From Nostoc paludosum FACHB-159 (lineage in GTDB: Bacteria > Cyanobacteriota > Cyanobacteriia > Cyanobacteriales > Nostocaceae): a stretch of 64,000 bases of DNA. The notes under the pieces are model-generated. The model saw only the letters and a list, made by a program, of their open reading frames with translations. It was not told the origin of the DNA and searched no databases. Positions within the stretch are counted from its first letter, which is position 1, and each line of letters starts with the position of its first letter. The stretch covers positions 1-64,000 of the forward strand of contig NZ_JACJTU010000033.1 of the NCBI RefSeq assembly GCF_014698835.1. Reading direction: 5' to 3'. A program made the position numbers and the translations under genes. Below, in pieces: positions 16,348-25,324 of this stretch.

Positions 16348-16596
16348 ATCAGAATTCAGGAGTCAGAATTCAGAACTCAGAAGCAAAATTATTAATTGAG
16401 TTGGAATTACTACTAATATTTTAGAGGTTTTAAAAGTCTTGTTTACTAATAAAATTTGGATTTGGTGTAATGTTTAATTATTTAAATGCTTCCATAAAAT
16501 CTGCTAATTCTACAAAAATGATTCATAATTCATAATTCAGAATTCTGAGTTCTGACTTATGATTTGCAAATACTTTTTTCAATTATTAGGAGAAAT
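16348..16596. other. Spacer with GAATTC-type repeats
   Basis: Between exporter and adaptor genes. Repeats of the form TCAGAATTCAG occur at 16350-16380 and again near 16520-16557 (ATTCATAATTCAGAATTCTGA), in part self-complementary. The same repeat family flanks the hydrolase gene and lies at 18190-18240 and 55640-55750. AGGAGA at 16588-16593 is the ribosome binding site for the adaptor gene. Confidence 0.5.
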
Positions 16597-17979
16597 ATGC
16601 TTTATACCCATAATCAAAAGTTTGTACCATCACTGGAAAAGGATGAATTTCTTCCTCCTATTAGTACTTGGACATCTTTAGCTGGAGCGTTACTCCTTGG
16701 AACTATTGGTTCTGCGATCGCTCTTTCTTCATGGATTCAATATAATGTCATGGTGGAAACTGCTGCGACTATTCGTCCAATCGGCGATACTAAGCTAGTG
16801 CAACCAGAAATGGAGGGAACTGTTGAAGGTATTTTTGTGAAAGAAAATCAAATTGTCAAAAAAGGAGAAGTCATTGCTCGTCTGGATACGCGACAATTGC
16901 AAATCAAAAAAAGTCAACTTCAAAGCAATATCGAACAAAGTAGAGTACAAGTAATTCAAATTGATTCGCAAATTGCTATTTTAGATACTCAGATATCGGC
17001 TGAAAAAAGATTTATAGAACGAAGTGTTTCTTCTGCAAAAGCAGATTTGGCACGCAACGAACGAGAGTATCAAGAACGAAAAGTTTCTACTCAAAGTGAA
17101 TTGTTAGTTTCAGAAGCTAGTTTGCAAAAAGCCAAGGCAAATTTGCAAAAAGCTCAAGCAGATTTAGACTTTGCCCAAATGGATAGCGATCGCTATGGAC
17201 AATTAGCAGAAATGGGAGCGATTGGTCGCCGGGAATTTGAGCAGAAAAAACTAGTTGTTGAACAGACTAAATTAATAGTCGAATCGGAAAAAATATCCAT
17301 CGAAATTGCTAAAGCTAAACTACAATCAGCCCAAGCTATAGTCAATCCTAGCATGGCAAAAATCGCGATCGCCGAAGAACGCGTTTCTCAAGAAATTGCT
17401 AGAGGTGAAGCAACCATCGCCACTTTAAATAAAGAAAAACAAGCTTTAATGCAGCGGCTAGTGGAAATGCAAACCCAACTCAAGCAATATCAAAAAGAAG
17501 TTCAACAAATTGAAACTCAACTCCAAAACAGCATTATTCGCGCCACTAGTGACGGTACAATTCTCAAGCTAAATTTACGAAACCCTGGTCAAGTTGTGGG
17601 TGTTAGCGAATCTATTGCTGAAATTGTTCCTCAGGATGCTGCTTTGGTTATTAAAGCGATGATTCCCACAGCTGAAATTCAAAAAGTTGCAGTTGGCCAA
17701 AAAGTGCAATTGCGAATTGACGCCTGCCCATATCCTGATTATGGTACTCTCGAAGGTGTTGTTACTAGCATTTCTCCAGATGTAATTATACCTGTGGATA
17801 GCAAGACCAATACTGGTTATTTTGAAGCCACAATTCAGCCCAAAATGCTCAAATTTGGTAATGCTAAAGTTCAATGTCATATTCAATCAGGGATGAATGC
17901 AAAAGCTAATATTATCTCCCAAGAAGAGACAGCATTACAATTCATACTGAGAAAGGCCAGATTAGTCACGGATATTTAA
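16597..17979 (+). CDS. HlyD-family periplasmic adaptor (membrane fusion protein)
   Basis: 460 residues. One N-terminal membrane helix (LAGALLLGTIGSAIALSSWI, about residues 26-48). A biotinyl-lipoyl-like half (GTVEGIFVKENQIVKKGEVIARLD) follows, then a long coiled coil from about 95 to 320 with many Gln/Lys/Glu heptads, and the second lipoyl half and beta-barrel (IIRATSDGTILKLNLRNPGQVV). This is the classical HlyD layout linking an inner-membrane ABC exporter to an outer-membrane TolC channel. No TolC gene is nearby. An in-frame TTG at 16564 exists, but AGGAGA seven bases before the ATG at 16597 decides the start. Pairs with the PCAT upstream. Confidence 0.9.
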   Translation: MLYTHNQKFVPSLEKDEFLPPISTWTSLAGALLLGTIGSAIALSSWIQYNVMVETAATIRPIGDTKLVQPEMEGTVEGIFVKENQIVKKGEVIARLDTRQLQIKKSQLQSNIEQSRVQVIQIDSQIAILDTQISAEKRFIERSVSSAKADLARNEREYQERKVSTQSELLVSEASLQKAKANLQKAQADLDFAQMDSDRYGQLAEMGAIGRREFEQKKLVVEQTKLIVESEKISIEIAKAKLQSAQAIVNPSMAKIAIAEERVSQEIARGEATIATLNKEKQALMQRLVEMQTQLKQYQKEVQQIETQLQNSIIRATSDGTILKLNLRNPGQVVGVSESIAEIVPQDAALVIKAMIPTAEIQKVAVGQKVQLRIDACPYPDYGTLEGVVTSISPDVIIPVDSKTNTGYFEATIQPKMLKFGNAKVQCHIQSGMNAKANIISQEETALQFILRKARLVTDI

Positions 17980-18579
17980 AAATAAGAATTCAATAATCAG
18001 AATCAATTAGTACAGAATTTCAATCCGCTACTAATTGTAGACCACTAAATTTCAAGAAAGGTGTAGTGTTTCACCATTTCTAATCCTACGGATAAGCAAG
18101 CTATATCAGCTAGTTATACAAGATATCCAAGTGAATTCTGGCTACTGACGCCTTTATTCTTTCTTGTTAATAACTAAAAACTAATAAATCAGGATTTCAG
18201 AATACTGAATACTGAATTCTGAGTCCTGAATTCTGTTAGCGCACCGGGGCGTAGCTTATTCTGAATTTTGCTATATTTCTAGTATTTACCTATGATAGCT
18301 CCTTCTTCCGTGTTTATTTCAAGGAAGAGAATTTTGTCTTTTTTAAATGTAGCAAATACAGGAAATTTCATCTAAAATTTGCTAATGATACATTATAAAA
18401 TCTTGATAAATTCTCGTTGCACTTTTTGGCAATTATTTTGTACACGTTGGCATTTTTTTAGATTAAATATGCCGGGGGTTGCATACAACTTTTTTCTGAT
18501 GCTACTAAAATAGCTGACATAACAATATTATGTGAGCCTGAACTTGTGTACGAAAATTATACTTTGAATTGTCTACGTT
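17980..18579. other. 600-base intergenic region with repeats
   Basis: No gene seen. GAATTC-type repeats occur at 18190-18240. A GC-rich insert-like stretch (TAGCGCACCGGGGCGTAGCT) lies at 18237-18256 and interrupts such a repeat, reminiscent of small dispersed repeats. The right end should hold the promoter of the regulatory trio. Confidence 0.45.
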
Positions 18580-19239
18580 ATGTCCCTAGTATGGTTTCTG
18601 ACATCTTATCAGAGAATTCAACGTTCATTGCAATGGTGGTCTGCTAGACAGTCAATTAAACTCTTTGTAGAAGCAGAGAGAATTCGGGATGATTTGTTAC
18701 AGGAATCTTTTACAATACGCCGCAATTTAGATTTATTGACAGTAGATAATCTGAATTTATCAGATAATAAAATTCAAGAATGCTTAAAGCAAATTGACAA
18801 TTTTCATCACTCTTTAGTGCAACTGAGCGATCGCTTATTTCCAGCATCCCTTCAAGACAGTTTTCCCTTAGCTATTGAGTACTTATTAGAACCTTGGCTA
18901 GTATCCAATCCTCAGTTATATTTTCAAATTGATTTGCCCCTTTATTGGCGGCATGAGCCAGCGGAACGCAGTTTAGTTGTATTAACGGCTTTAAATGAGT
19001 TACTGACCATAACTTTAGCAGAAGTTCTGGCATTAACATCAATTTATATCAACTTAAAGCAACAAAAGACTATTGGTAAATTAATTGTAGAAATTACTTA
19101 TTCTAATGTATCTACATTTTTTCTCCATTCTACACTACCAGAATTAAACTATCTTTGTGATAGTTTTCAATTACTAACCTCAGGTAAATGTTTTAGTCGA
19201 ACCAATAACCTGAGGATTACTTGGCATTTTTATTGGTAA
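18580..19239 (+). CDS. Degenerate histidine-kinase-like protein
   Basis: 219 residues. The segment AERIRDDLLQESFTIRRNLDLL at about 42-64 resembles the dimerisation helix of cyanobacterial kinases of the HisKA_3 type, but there is no phosphoacceptor His at the expected place. The C-terminal half looks like a decayed ATPase fold, with no N-box and no DxGxG box. No membrane segments and no signal peptide are seen. It stands first in a trio with a response regulator and a CHASE2 kinase, all on the same strand with gaps of 117 and 111 bases. I infer a role as a partner or modulator of the CHASE2 kinase. Assignment rests on local resemblance only. Confidence 0.55.
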   Translation: MSLVWFLTSYQRIQRSLQWWSARQSIKLFVEAERIRDDLLQESFTIRRNLDLLTVDNLNLSDNKIQECLKQIDNFHHSLVQLSDRLFPASLQDSFPLAIEYLLEPWLVSNPQLYFQIDLPLYWRHEPAERSLVVLTALNELLTITLAEVLALTSIYINLKQQKTIGKLIVEITYSNVSTFFLHSTLPELNYLCDSFQLLTSGKCFSRTNNLRITWHFYW

Positions 19240-19356
19240 TTATTATATTTATGAATTTATTTCAAATATTTCTTTATATTTTAATAAAAATAATTAGTTA
19301 TTGTAGATAATTATCAAGATTTTTTAAATATGTACTTAATCAGCAGGCTGTGAATT

Positions 19357-20034
19357 ATGAAACAAGAAATGTCCGAAAAGTCGTTGCTGAAAATTTTAGT
19401 CATTGATGACCATGAGTCAGTTTTAAGTGGAACAGTAGATATTTTACAAAAACATTACCCTGGTGCTGAAATTGTCACTGCTATAAATGCTAATAATGCT
19501 CTGAATAAAGTGAGTAGTTTACAGCTAGATCTTGTAGTTATGGATCTTTCCATTCCAGAAAATTATGGAATCACAGCGCGACCTGACACGGGTGTTCAAT
19601 TACTTAGGATTTTTATGAAACACTATCCCAACTTGAATATTCTTGTCCAAACTGCTCATGTCAGAACATTAGTGAGAATTAGACCTGATATTGATAGCCA
19701 TAAAGGAGGTTTTACAGTCGCTGATAAAAGTCTTTCCACCCAAGAAATGTTGACTAGAGTTGATTGGGCATTACAGGGATTAACTCATACAAAAGATATT
19801 AAAGGAATCTATTCAGGATTAGAGTTTAAAGCAGAGTGGCTGAGAGTATTGACTTTAGCGTTTGAAGAAGGATTACAAGACAAAACTATTGCTGAACGAA
19901 TGTGCATATCTGAACGTATGGTGCGTCATTACTGGAGTAAGCTACAAGATGCTTTAAATGTTTATCCTGATGAAGGGAAAAATATTCGTATCCAAACTGA
20001 AATCCGGGCTAGAGAAGAAGGCTTAATTGATTAA
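19357..20034 (+). CDS. Two-component response regulator, REC plus HTH
   Basis: 225 residues. The receiver domain has ILVIDDHESV (acidic pocket), phosphoacceptor Asp63 in VVMDLS, Thr in LVQTAH and Lys in VADKS. The C-terminal domain from about 155 (WLRVLTLAFEEGLQDKTIAERMCISERMVRHYWSKL) is a LuxR/NarL-like helix-turn-helix variant with GLQDKTIAERM as helix one-two. The receiver has a short insert (NYGITARPDTGVQLL) seen in cyanobacterial relatives. It is probably phosphorylated by the CHASE2 kinase just downstream. Targets are unknown; the precursor/exporter genes upstream are the natural candidates. Confidence 0.85.
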   Translation: MKQEMSEKSLLKILVIDDHESVLSGTVDILQKHYPGAEIVTAINANNALNKVSSLQLDLVVMDLSIPENYGITARPDTGVQLLRIFMKHYPNLNILVQTAHVRTLVRIRPDIDSHKGGFTVADKSLSTQEMLTRVDWALQGLTHTKDIKGIYSGLEFKAEWLRVLTLAFEEGLQDKTIAERMCISERMVRHYWSKLQDALNVYPDEGKNIRIQTEIRAREEGLID

Positions 20035-20145
20035 CTACTTGTCAATATTTAAGGGTTTTCTGTTATTAATAGTTAGTAAAAAATACTTTTAATTATTAAA
20101 ATTTAGTAAATAATTATTTATAGCTAAAGGCTAGGAGGAGAGCTG

Positions 20146-22029
20146 ATGCAGCCTAAGCTCTGGAAAATAATCAAAGAAGAAATTCGTATTTGGCGTGTAG
20201 GTGTATTCCCAGGGATTATAGTCATTGCACTGGTGATAGTTGCTCGTCTGAGTGGTTCAATGCAATCTTTAGAGTGGCTAGCTTTTGATAGTTTCCTGCG
20301 TCTACGTCCTGAAGAACCTATAGATGAACGAATTATAATTGTTGGCATTAATCAAGACGATCGCCTCCTCAATTCTTCAATATCAGATAGAGATTTAGCA
20401 GCACTACTATGGAAAATACACAGGTGTCAACCTAGAGTTATTGGTCTTGATATTTATAGAGATTTTCCGGTTAACCCTGGTCATACAGAACTGTTGACAG
20501 CTTTTAAAAATATCAAAAATTTAATCGCCATTGAAAAAATATTGCCCAAGCAAATTGCTCCGCCACCTAATTTTTCTCTTGAACAAATTGGTTTTGCCGA
20601 TCAAATTACGGATGCTGATGGCAAATTAAGACGAAGTTTATTAATAACACCAACACCTCAAGGAGAAAAATTATCTTTATCTCTACGTTTAGCTGAAGTT
20701 TATTTAGCTCATGAAAATATTAACTTCAAAAATAATATTCGCGATCGCACTACAATGCAGTTTGGCAATACTCCACTACCAAAACTTGATTCTAACTCTG
20801 GTGGCTATGTCCGAACTGATGTCACAGGAGTTCAAGTACTGCTAAATTTTCGTAGCGGTCAAAAAAGATTTAGAAGTATATCTTTAAATGATATTAAAAG
20901 CAACAAATTTAATTCTAGATTGTTACGCGATCGCATTGTAATTATCGGCATAACTTCCCCTAGTCCAAAAGACTTGATACCTACTTCGGCAAATACATCT
21001 AAGCACTCTGCAAAAACACCAATTCATACAGTAGAAATCCAAGCACACGCTGTTAGCCAAATTGTCAGCGCTGTCCTTGATGATAGACCACTTTTAAATA
21101 CTTGGTCAGATGGATGGGAATATTTGTGGATTTTTGCCTGGGGGTTTTTAGGAATTGCGATCGCTCGATTGAGTAAATCTCCTTTAGCAAATATCATCAT
21201 TGTCATTACTACAACTTCTAGTTTACTGGTTACCTGCTATTTTCTTTTAACTTGGGGCTGGTGGGTTCCAGTAATTCCTACAATTATCGTTTTAGCTCTC
21301 AATGGTATAGAACTCACTGCCTTATATCAATGTGATAAAGCTTTGCGATCGGGAATTAAAGCCAGACAAGATATTATTGAACGCACATTTGAAACAATTC
21401 ACAATGGGCCATTGCAAAGTCTAGCTAAAGTTTTAAAAATGGTTAAATATCAAGATTTGCCAATCAAAGAATTACTCCCAGAACTCGAAAATGAACTTGA
21501 AAAACTAAACCACGAACTCAGAGGAATTTATGATTTTTTACAACGAGAACCGCCAACTCAAGACAGTAGCCTTTATTTAGGAAATACTTTAGTTTTAAAT
21601 TTGCAAGATCCTTTACACGAAATTCTTTATCAAGTTTATAGCTATACCTTAGCGCGAGACTTTCCTTGCTTTAGAACTATCAAAGTTAAAATTCGTACTT
21701 TTGAACCGATAGATGACCAACATTTAAGCATAGAACAAAAGCAAGGACTATGCCGATTTCTGGAAGAAGCTTTGTGCAATGTTGGTAAACATGCTATGGG
21801 AGTAACTCGCCTCGAAGTCACTTGCTTTTCATCTGAAGGCTGGTACACCTTGAGCATTATAGATGATGGTTTGGGCGTTAATTCATCTAGAGAAGGCCGC
21901 GGTACTCAACAGTTCAGAAATTTAGCAAAGCAACTCAAAGGTAAATTTCAACGAGTACCTCTTTCTTCTAGAGGAACAATCTGTGAATTGTCTTGGCCTG
22001 TAACTAAAGTTTGGTACTTTAATAAATAA
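20146..22029 (+). CDS. CHASE2-domain sensor histidine kinase
   Basis: 627 residues. A first membrane helix (VGVFPGIIVIALVIVARL) precedes an extracytoplasmic CHASE2 domain from about 40 to 320 (LAFDSFLRLRPEEPIDERIIIVGI is its typical start). Three clustered helices follow at about 325-400. The kinase core has a HisKA_3-like box with His419 in ETIHNGPLQSL. The ATPase domain has EALCNVGKHAMG (N-box) and IDDGLGV (G1), and ends in a typical RGTICELSWPV. CHASE2 domains sense unknown extracellular cues. Being next to a peptide export cluster, this kinase might sense the exported peptides, which is speculation. The ATG at 20146 follows GGAGGAG. Confidence 0.88.
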   Translation: MQPKLWKIIKEEIRIWRVGVFPGIIVIALVIVARLSGSMQSLEWLAFDSFLRLRPEEPIDERIIIVGINQDDRLLNSSISDRDLAALLWKIHRCQPRVIGLDIYRDFPVNPGHTELLTAFKNIKNLIAIEKILPKQIAPPPNFSLEQIGFADQITDADGKLRRSLLITPTPQGEKLSLSLRLAEVYLAHENINFKNNIRDRTTMQFGNTPLPKLDSNSGGYVRTDVTGVQVLLNFRSGQKRFRSISLNDIKSNKFNSRLLRDRIVIIGITSPSPKDLIPTSANTSKHSAKTPIHTVEIQAHAVSQIVSAVLDDRPLLNTWSDGWEYLWIFAWGFLGIAIARLSKSPLANIIIVITTTSSLLVTCYFLLTWGWWVPVIPTIIVLALNGIELTALYQCDKALRSGIKARQDIIERTFETIHNGPLQSLAKVLKMVKYQDLPIKELLPELENELEKLNHELRGIYDFLQREPPTQDSSLYLGNTLVLNLQDPLHEILYQVYSYTLARDFPCFRTIKVKIRTFEPIDDQHLSIEQKQGLCRFLEEALCNVGKHAMGVTRLEVTCFSSEGWYTLSIIDDGLGVNSSREGRGTQQFRNLAKQLKGKFQRVPLSSRGTICELSWPVTKVWYFNK

Positions 22030-22251
22030 TTATGAAGAATAATATATATAGTTAAAACCCAAGAAAATATGTATTTTATAGAAATAAATTAGTTCCCAAA
22101 CTTATCATTTTTTCTTCTTAATAGTGTAATTGAGTCTTCATCAAAAGCCAATGACTTGGCTAATTACTATTTTCTATACTTAAGAACAAGATTTCCACAA
22201 TATTGAAAAGTGGTTAATCTGACTAAAATAACTATTAATAGGGGTAAAAAC

Positions 22252-22638
22252 ATGGTAAAAATCAGTCACTCATTTACCCAAATAAAATCAAATTTATATT
22301 ATCAAAATAGTCGAGGTGATAGCAAAAACACTGAGCCGATAGCAGACACATGGAATCATTATCTTCAAAGTTTGCATGAAGCTATTGCTGAGTCAAATAC
22401 AGCAAAAGAAATTATTCAAAAAGATTACGATCGCCTTCAAGCATTGGCGATGGCGTGGGAAAAAGAAATTCAAATCGCCTTGAAAAACTCTTGTGAAGAT
22501 CGAGTTCGTCAGGCATTAGCCCATAAACAAAATTGTACTGCCAGAGCGCGAGAATTAAAAACTTTAATCGAACGACATGTTATTCATGTCACTACTCTTC
22601 AAATCCGCCTTATTTATTGGCGAAATCAAGCAACCTAA
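22252..22638 (+). CDS. Short PspA/IM30-like coiled-coil protein
   Basis: 128 residues from the ATG; an in-frame GTG at 22210 would add fourteen, but AGGGG lies in front of the ATG. Almost all helix. WEKEIQIALKNSCEDRVRQALAHKQNCTARARELKTLIE matches the pattern of the central PspA/Vipp1 hairpin (W..KA..AL..G.EDLAR.AL..K....A..L). It lacks the N-terminal amphipathic helix and most of the C-terminal part, so it is shorter than the roughly 220-residue PspA family. It may be a membrane-stress accessory for the neighbouring sensor/export cluster. It overlaps the end of the convergent methyltransferase gene by four bases. Confidence 0.6.
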   Translation: MVKISHSFTQIKSNLYYQNSRGDSKNTEPIADTWNHYLQSLHEAIAESNTAKEIIQKDYDRLQALAMAWEKEIQIALKNSCEDRVRQALAHKQNCTARARELKTLIERHVIHVTTLQIRLIYWRNQAT

Positions 22639-23432
22639 CTTTTAACAGCAACAAACTCAATATTAGTTGCAGTATATTTGAGCGGTGTATTTGTAGTTAA
22701 CCATTGGTCTACAGATTCAAACACGTGATATTTAGGATATGAAACACTATTTTTTGGCAAAAGTTGTCTGTGCCAAAAGTCAAGGAGTTCAAAATTAGTT
22801 TGCTTGAGGAGATTTTTAACCATTTTTTGAGAATACAAGCGATCGTGATAAAAGTCTCCCCGTAAATGGGCTAAATTCTGAGTCCAAGAAAGATAATAAG
22901 GCAGGAAAAAACAAAAGAAAAGTCCTGATGGTTTTAACACTCTATGAATTTCGCCAAGAGAAGCAAGGTCATTAGGAACGTGTTCAAGAACTCCAAAACT
23001 TAACACAACATCGAAGCTGGCATCGCTGAAGGGAAGTAAATAGAGATGTTCTAGAGGTACAACTTTTAGAGGTGCTTTTTCGATGATTGGTGTAATTTGA
23101 TTGAAAGCTGAATCACCGCCACCTCCCACATCACAACTAGTAATTTGAACACCCATTTCACGCATTAAAAAAGAAATATGTCCTTTCCCACATCCCCAAT
23201 CAAGAACGCGTACTTTATCCAAACTTGTCCCAAACCAATACTCTAAAACAGCCCTCACGTATTCTGTGAGATAAAGGAAAATGTTTTGAGAGGCAGGGTT
23301 TGTTAAAAACGCGTGGCTATCTATATCCCTTACTAAATCAATCAGCTGGTGATTTAGAGATAAATTTTTTTGAAAATTAGTATGTCTGAGAGCAACCAAT
23401 TTTTTGCGATTATCTATTGAATTTTTGCTCAT
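22635..23432 (-). CDS. SAM-dependent methyltransferase (class I)
   Basis: 265 residues. Motif I VLDWGCGKGHISFLM near residue 75, acidic residue at the end of strand two (ITSCDVGG), motif post-I and VVLSFGVLEHVPND near residue 150, then LKPSGLFFCFFLPYYL. This is a UbiE/Methyltransf_11-type fold. Substrate unknown; the DWGCGKG and HVPND motifs are shared by small-molecule and sugar methyltransferases alike. Its stop codon overlaps the convergent PspA-like gene by four bases, so no terminator separates them. ATG at 23432. Confidence 0.8.
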   Translation of the reverse strand: MSKNSIDNRKKLVALRHTNFQKNLSLNHQLIDLVRDIDSHAFLTNPASQNIFLYLTEYVRAVLEYWFGTSLDKVRVLDWGCGKGHISFLMREMGVQITSCDVGGGGDSAFNQITPIIEKAPLKVVPLEHLYLLPFSDASFDVVLSFGVLEHVPNDLASLGEIHRVLKPSGLFFCFFLPYYLSWTQNLAHLRGDFYHDRLYSQKMVKNLLKQTNFELLDFWHRQLLPKNSVSYPKYHVFESVDQWLTTNTPLKYTATNIEFVAVKS

Positions 23433-23496
23433 AGTATGGATTGTCTCAAGCTAGAAGGGATTGGGGAGGTGGGGAGATGAGGAGGCTCTTGAGGCA

Positions 23497-23548
23497 GGGG
23501 GAAAGGTTAAAAGGTAAAGGGTAAAGGGATAAATTTAACCTTTCCCCC
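23497..23548. repeat. Purine/pyrimidine heptamer repeats forming a perfect 15-bp stem
   Basis: GGGGGAAAGGTTAAA (23497-23511) is exactly complementary to TTTAACCTTTCCCCC (23534-23548). Around it are further GGTAAAG and CCCTTTC repeats up to about 23580. It lies between the methyltransferase and tRNase Z genes, which diverge from it, so it is not placed as a terminator of either. Confidence 0.65.
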
Positions 23549-23666
23549 TTACCCCTTTCCCTTTCCCCATGCCCTATGCCCAATAGAAAAAGTATTTTGC
23601 TCATCAACCGTGCCACTATAGAAACATAGAGCTGCAACTTGAGCAAGAGGAAGACTAAAGAAAGCT

Positions 23667-24626
23667 GTGCAGATAACATTCTTAGGGACGAGTTCCGGGG
23701 TACCCACGCGATCGCGCAATGTTTCCAGCGTCGCCCTGAGATTACCCCAAAGGGCAGAACTGTGGTTATTTGACTGTGGCGAAGGCACTCAGCATCAAAT
23801 TTTGCGGAGTGAACTAAAAATCAGCCAACTCTGCCGAATTTTTATCACGCATATGCACGGCGACCACATTTTTGGCTTGATGGGACTTCTTGCTACTTGC
23901 GGCTTGGCTGGCAATGTAGAAAGAATTGACATTTACGGCCCACCTGGATTAAACGAATACATTCAAGCCGCCTCGCGTTATTCCCACACACACTTTTCCT
24001 ACCCCATTAAAGTCCATGCCATCCGTCCAGGGATAATTTATGAAGACGATGACTTCATCGTTAGCTGTGGTAATTTACATCACCGGATTACGGCTTTTGG
24101 CTATCGCGTAGCCGAAAAAGACCGCACAGGACGCTTTGATATCGAAAAAGCCAAAGCCTTGCAAATTCCTTCCGGCCCGATTTACGGTCAACTCAAGCGC
24201 GGTGAAACAGTAACCCTTGAGGATGGACGTGTGATTCATGGTAGCCAATTGTGCGGCCCTACAGAAATTGGTCGCAAGATTGCCTATTGTACAGACACGG
24301 TTTTTTGTGATGGCGCAGTGGAATTAGCGAAGGATGTAGATGTATTAATTCATGAAGCCACCTTTGCCCATCAAGATGCAGACATGGCTTTTCAACGATT
24401 GCATTCCACAAGTACAATGGCAGCCCAAACAGCTTTAGCTGCTGGCGCACATCGGCTGATTATGACTCATTTTAGTCCCCGCTATGCTCCCGGAAATAAC
24501 TTAGAGTTAAAAGATCTCCTTCAGGAAGCCCGTGCGATTTTTAAGAATACTGACATGGCTTATGATTTCATGGTTCATGAAGTACCCAGGCGGCGCGAAG
24601 TCGAGTTAACCAAAGTAAGCGTGTAA
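23667..24626 (+). CDS. rnz: Ribonuclease Z (tRNA 3'-end endonuclease)
   Basis: 319 residues. Metallo-beta-lactamase fold: ITHMHGDHIFGL gives the HxHxDH zinc motif near residue 62, LFDCGEGTQ the preceding loop, YCTDTVFCD the metal Asp, and LIMTHFSPRY the last His motif. LGTSSGVPTRSRNVSS at the N-terminus is typical of tRNase Z, as is the exosite-bearing middle (SGPIYGQLKRGETV). It removes 3' trailers from tRNA precursors, needed here because the tRNA seen in this window lacks an encoded CCA. The start is GTG at 23667; it gives the expected N-terminus MQITFLGTSSG and no ATG fits. Confidence 0.94.
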   Translation: MQITFLGTSSGVPTRSRNVSSVALRLPQRAELWLFDCGEGTQHQILRSELKISQLCRIFITHMHGDHIFGLMGLLATCGLAGNVERIDIYGPPGLNEYIQAASRYSHTHFSYPIKVHAIRPGIIYEDDDFIVSCGNLHHRITAFGYRVAEKDRTGRFDIEKAKALQIPSGPIYGQLKRGETVTLEDGRVIHGSQLCGPTEIGRKIAYCTDTVFCDGAVELAKDVDVLIHEATFAHQDADMAFQRLHSTSTMAAQTALAAGAHRLIMTHFSPRYAPGNNLELKDLLQEARAIFKNTDMAYDFMVHEVPRRREVELTKVSV

Positions 24627-25324
24627 AAATGTTCTTTTTACCACCCCACAAGACATCAACCACCAATCATACCCTTGTAACTTATTGATATTACTCTCAA
24701 CTAAAGATTTTGAGCCAAATATTTTTTATATTACAAGTAGGATTTACGCAAAAATCCCTAGAAAGCTTCATTTATCGCAGACAGTTTGCGACTTGCTGTA
24801 AGTAGGTGGTTGTGAATATTTATCGTCAGAATAAGGCAGGAGGCAGAAGGAAAGAGGGTTTGAGCTAAATTAACCTTTATTAAGATAACATAGTTTGATT
24901 TTTTCACACCGACTTGCCGTACTCCTATGGAGAAGCAAGCTACACGCAACTTGCCTTTAGAGAAGCATTTCGTAGAGAAGAATCGTAGACTGTGCGTAAG
25001 GTCTAACAAGTTAAAAAAATAACCTTGCTAGCTATTAGTAATGTGCTAAATTACGACAGCATCTAGTTAATTAATTTTTTATCAAGATTTTTATTGTTTA
25101 AATAAAGATTTATTGAAAAAACATTGTTTTAGTACTGATTGAAAATTTATATGCATGAATTCATGAACATGAAAACGTTAGTTGACATAAGATCGTTTCA
25201 AGTGGTTTAATTTTTGGACAATAAATAAGTATTTTTTGTATTTCGTAGGTGTAAAAAAATCATTTCCAAAAATGTCTTTCACAATCTTAGAAATAAATTC
25301 TTTCGATATTAGAGGAGTTTGATA
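24627..25324. other. Intergenic region of about 700 bases with dispersed repeat
   Basis: No gene supported. At 24908-24985 lies a stretch (CTATGGAGAAGCAAGCTACA and GCCTTTAGAGAAGCATTTCG) that reads like the dispersed GGAGAAGC/CTACG repeats of Nostoc genomes. The right part is strongly AT-rich and should hold the BY-kinase promoter. AGAGGAG at 25310-25316 is the ribosome binding site of the next gene. Confidence 0.5.
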
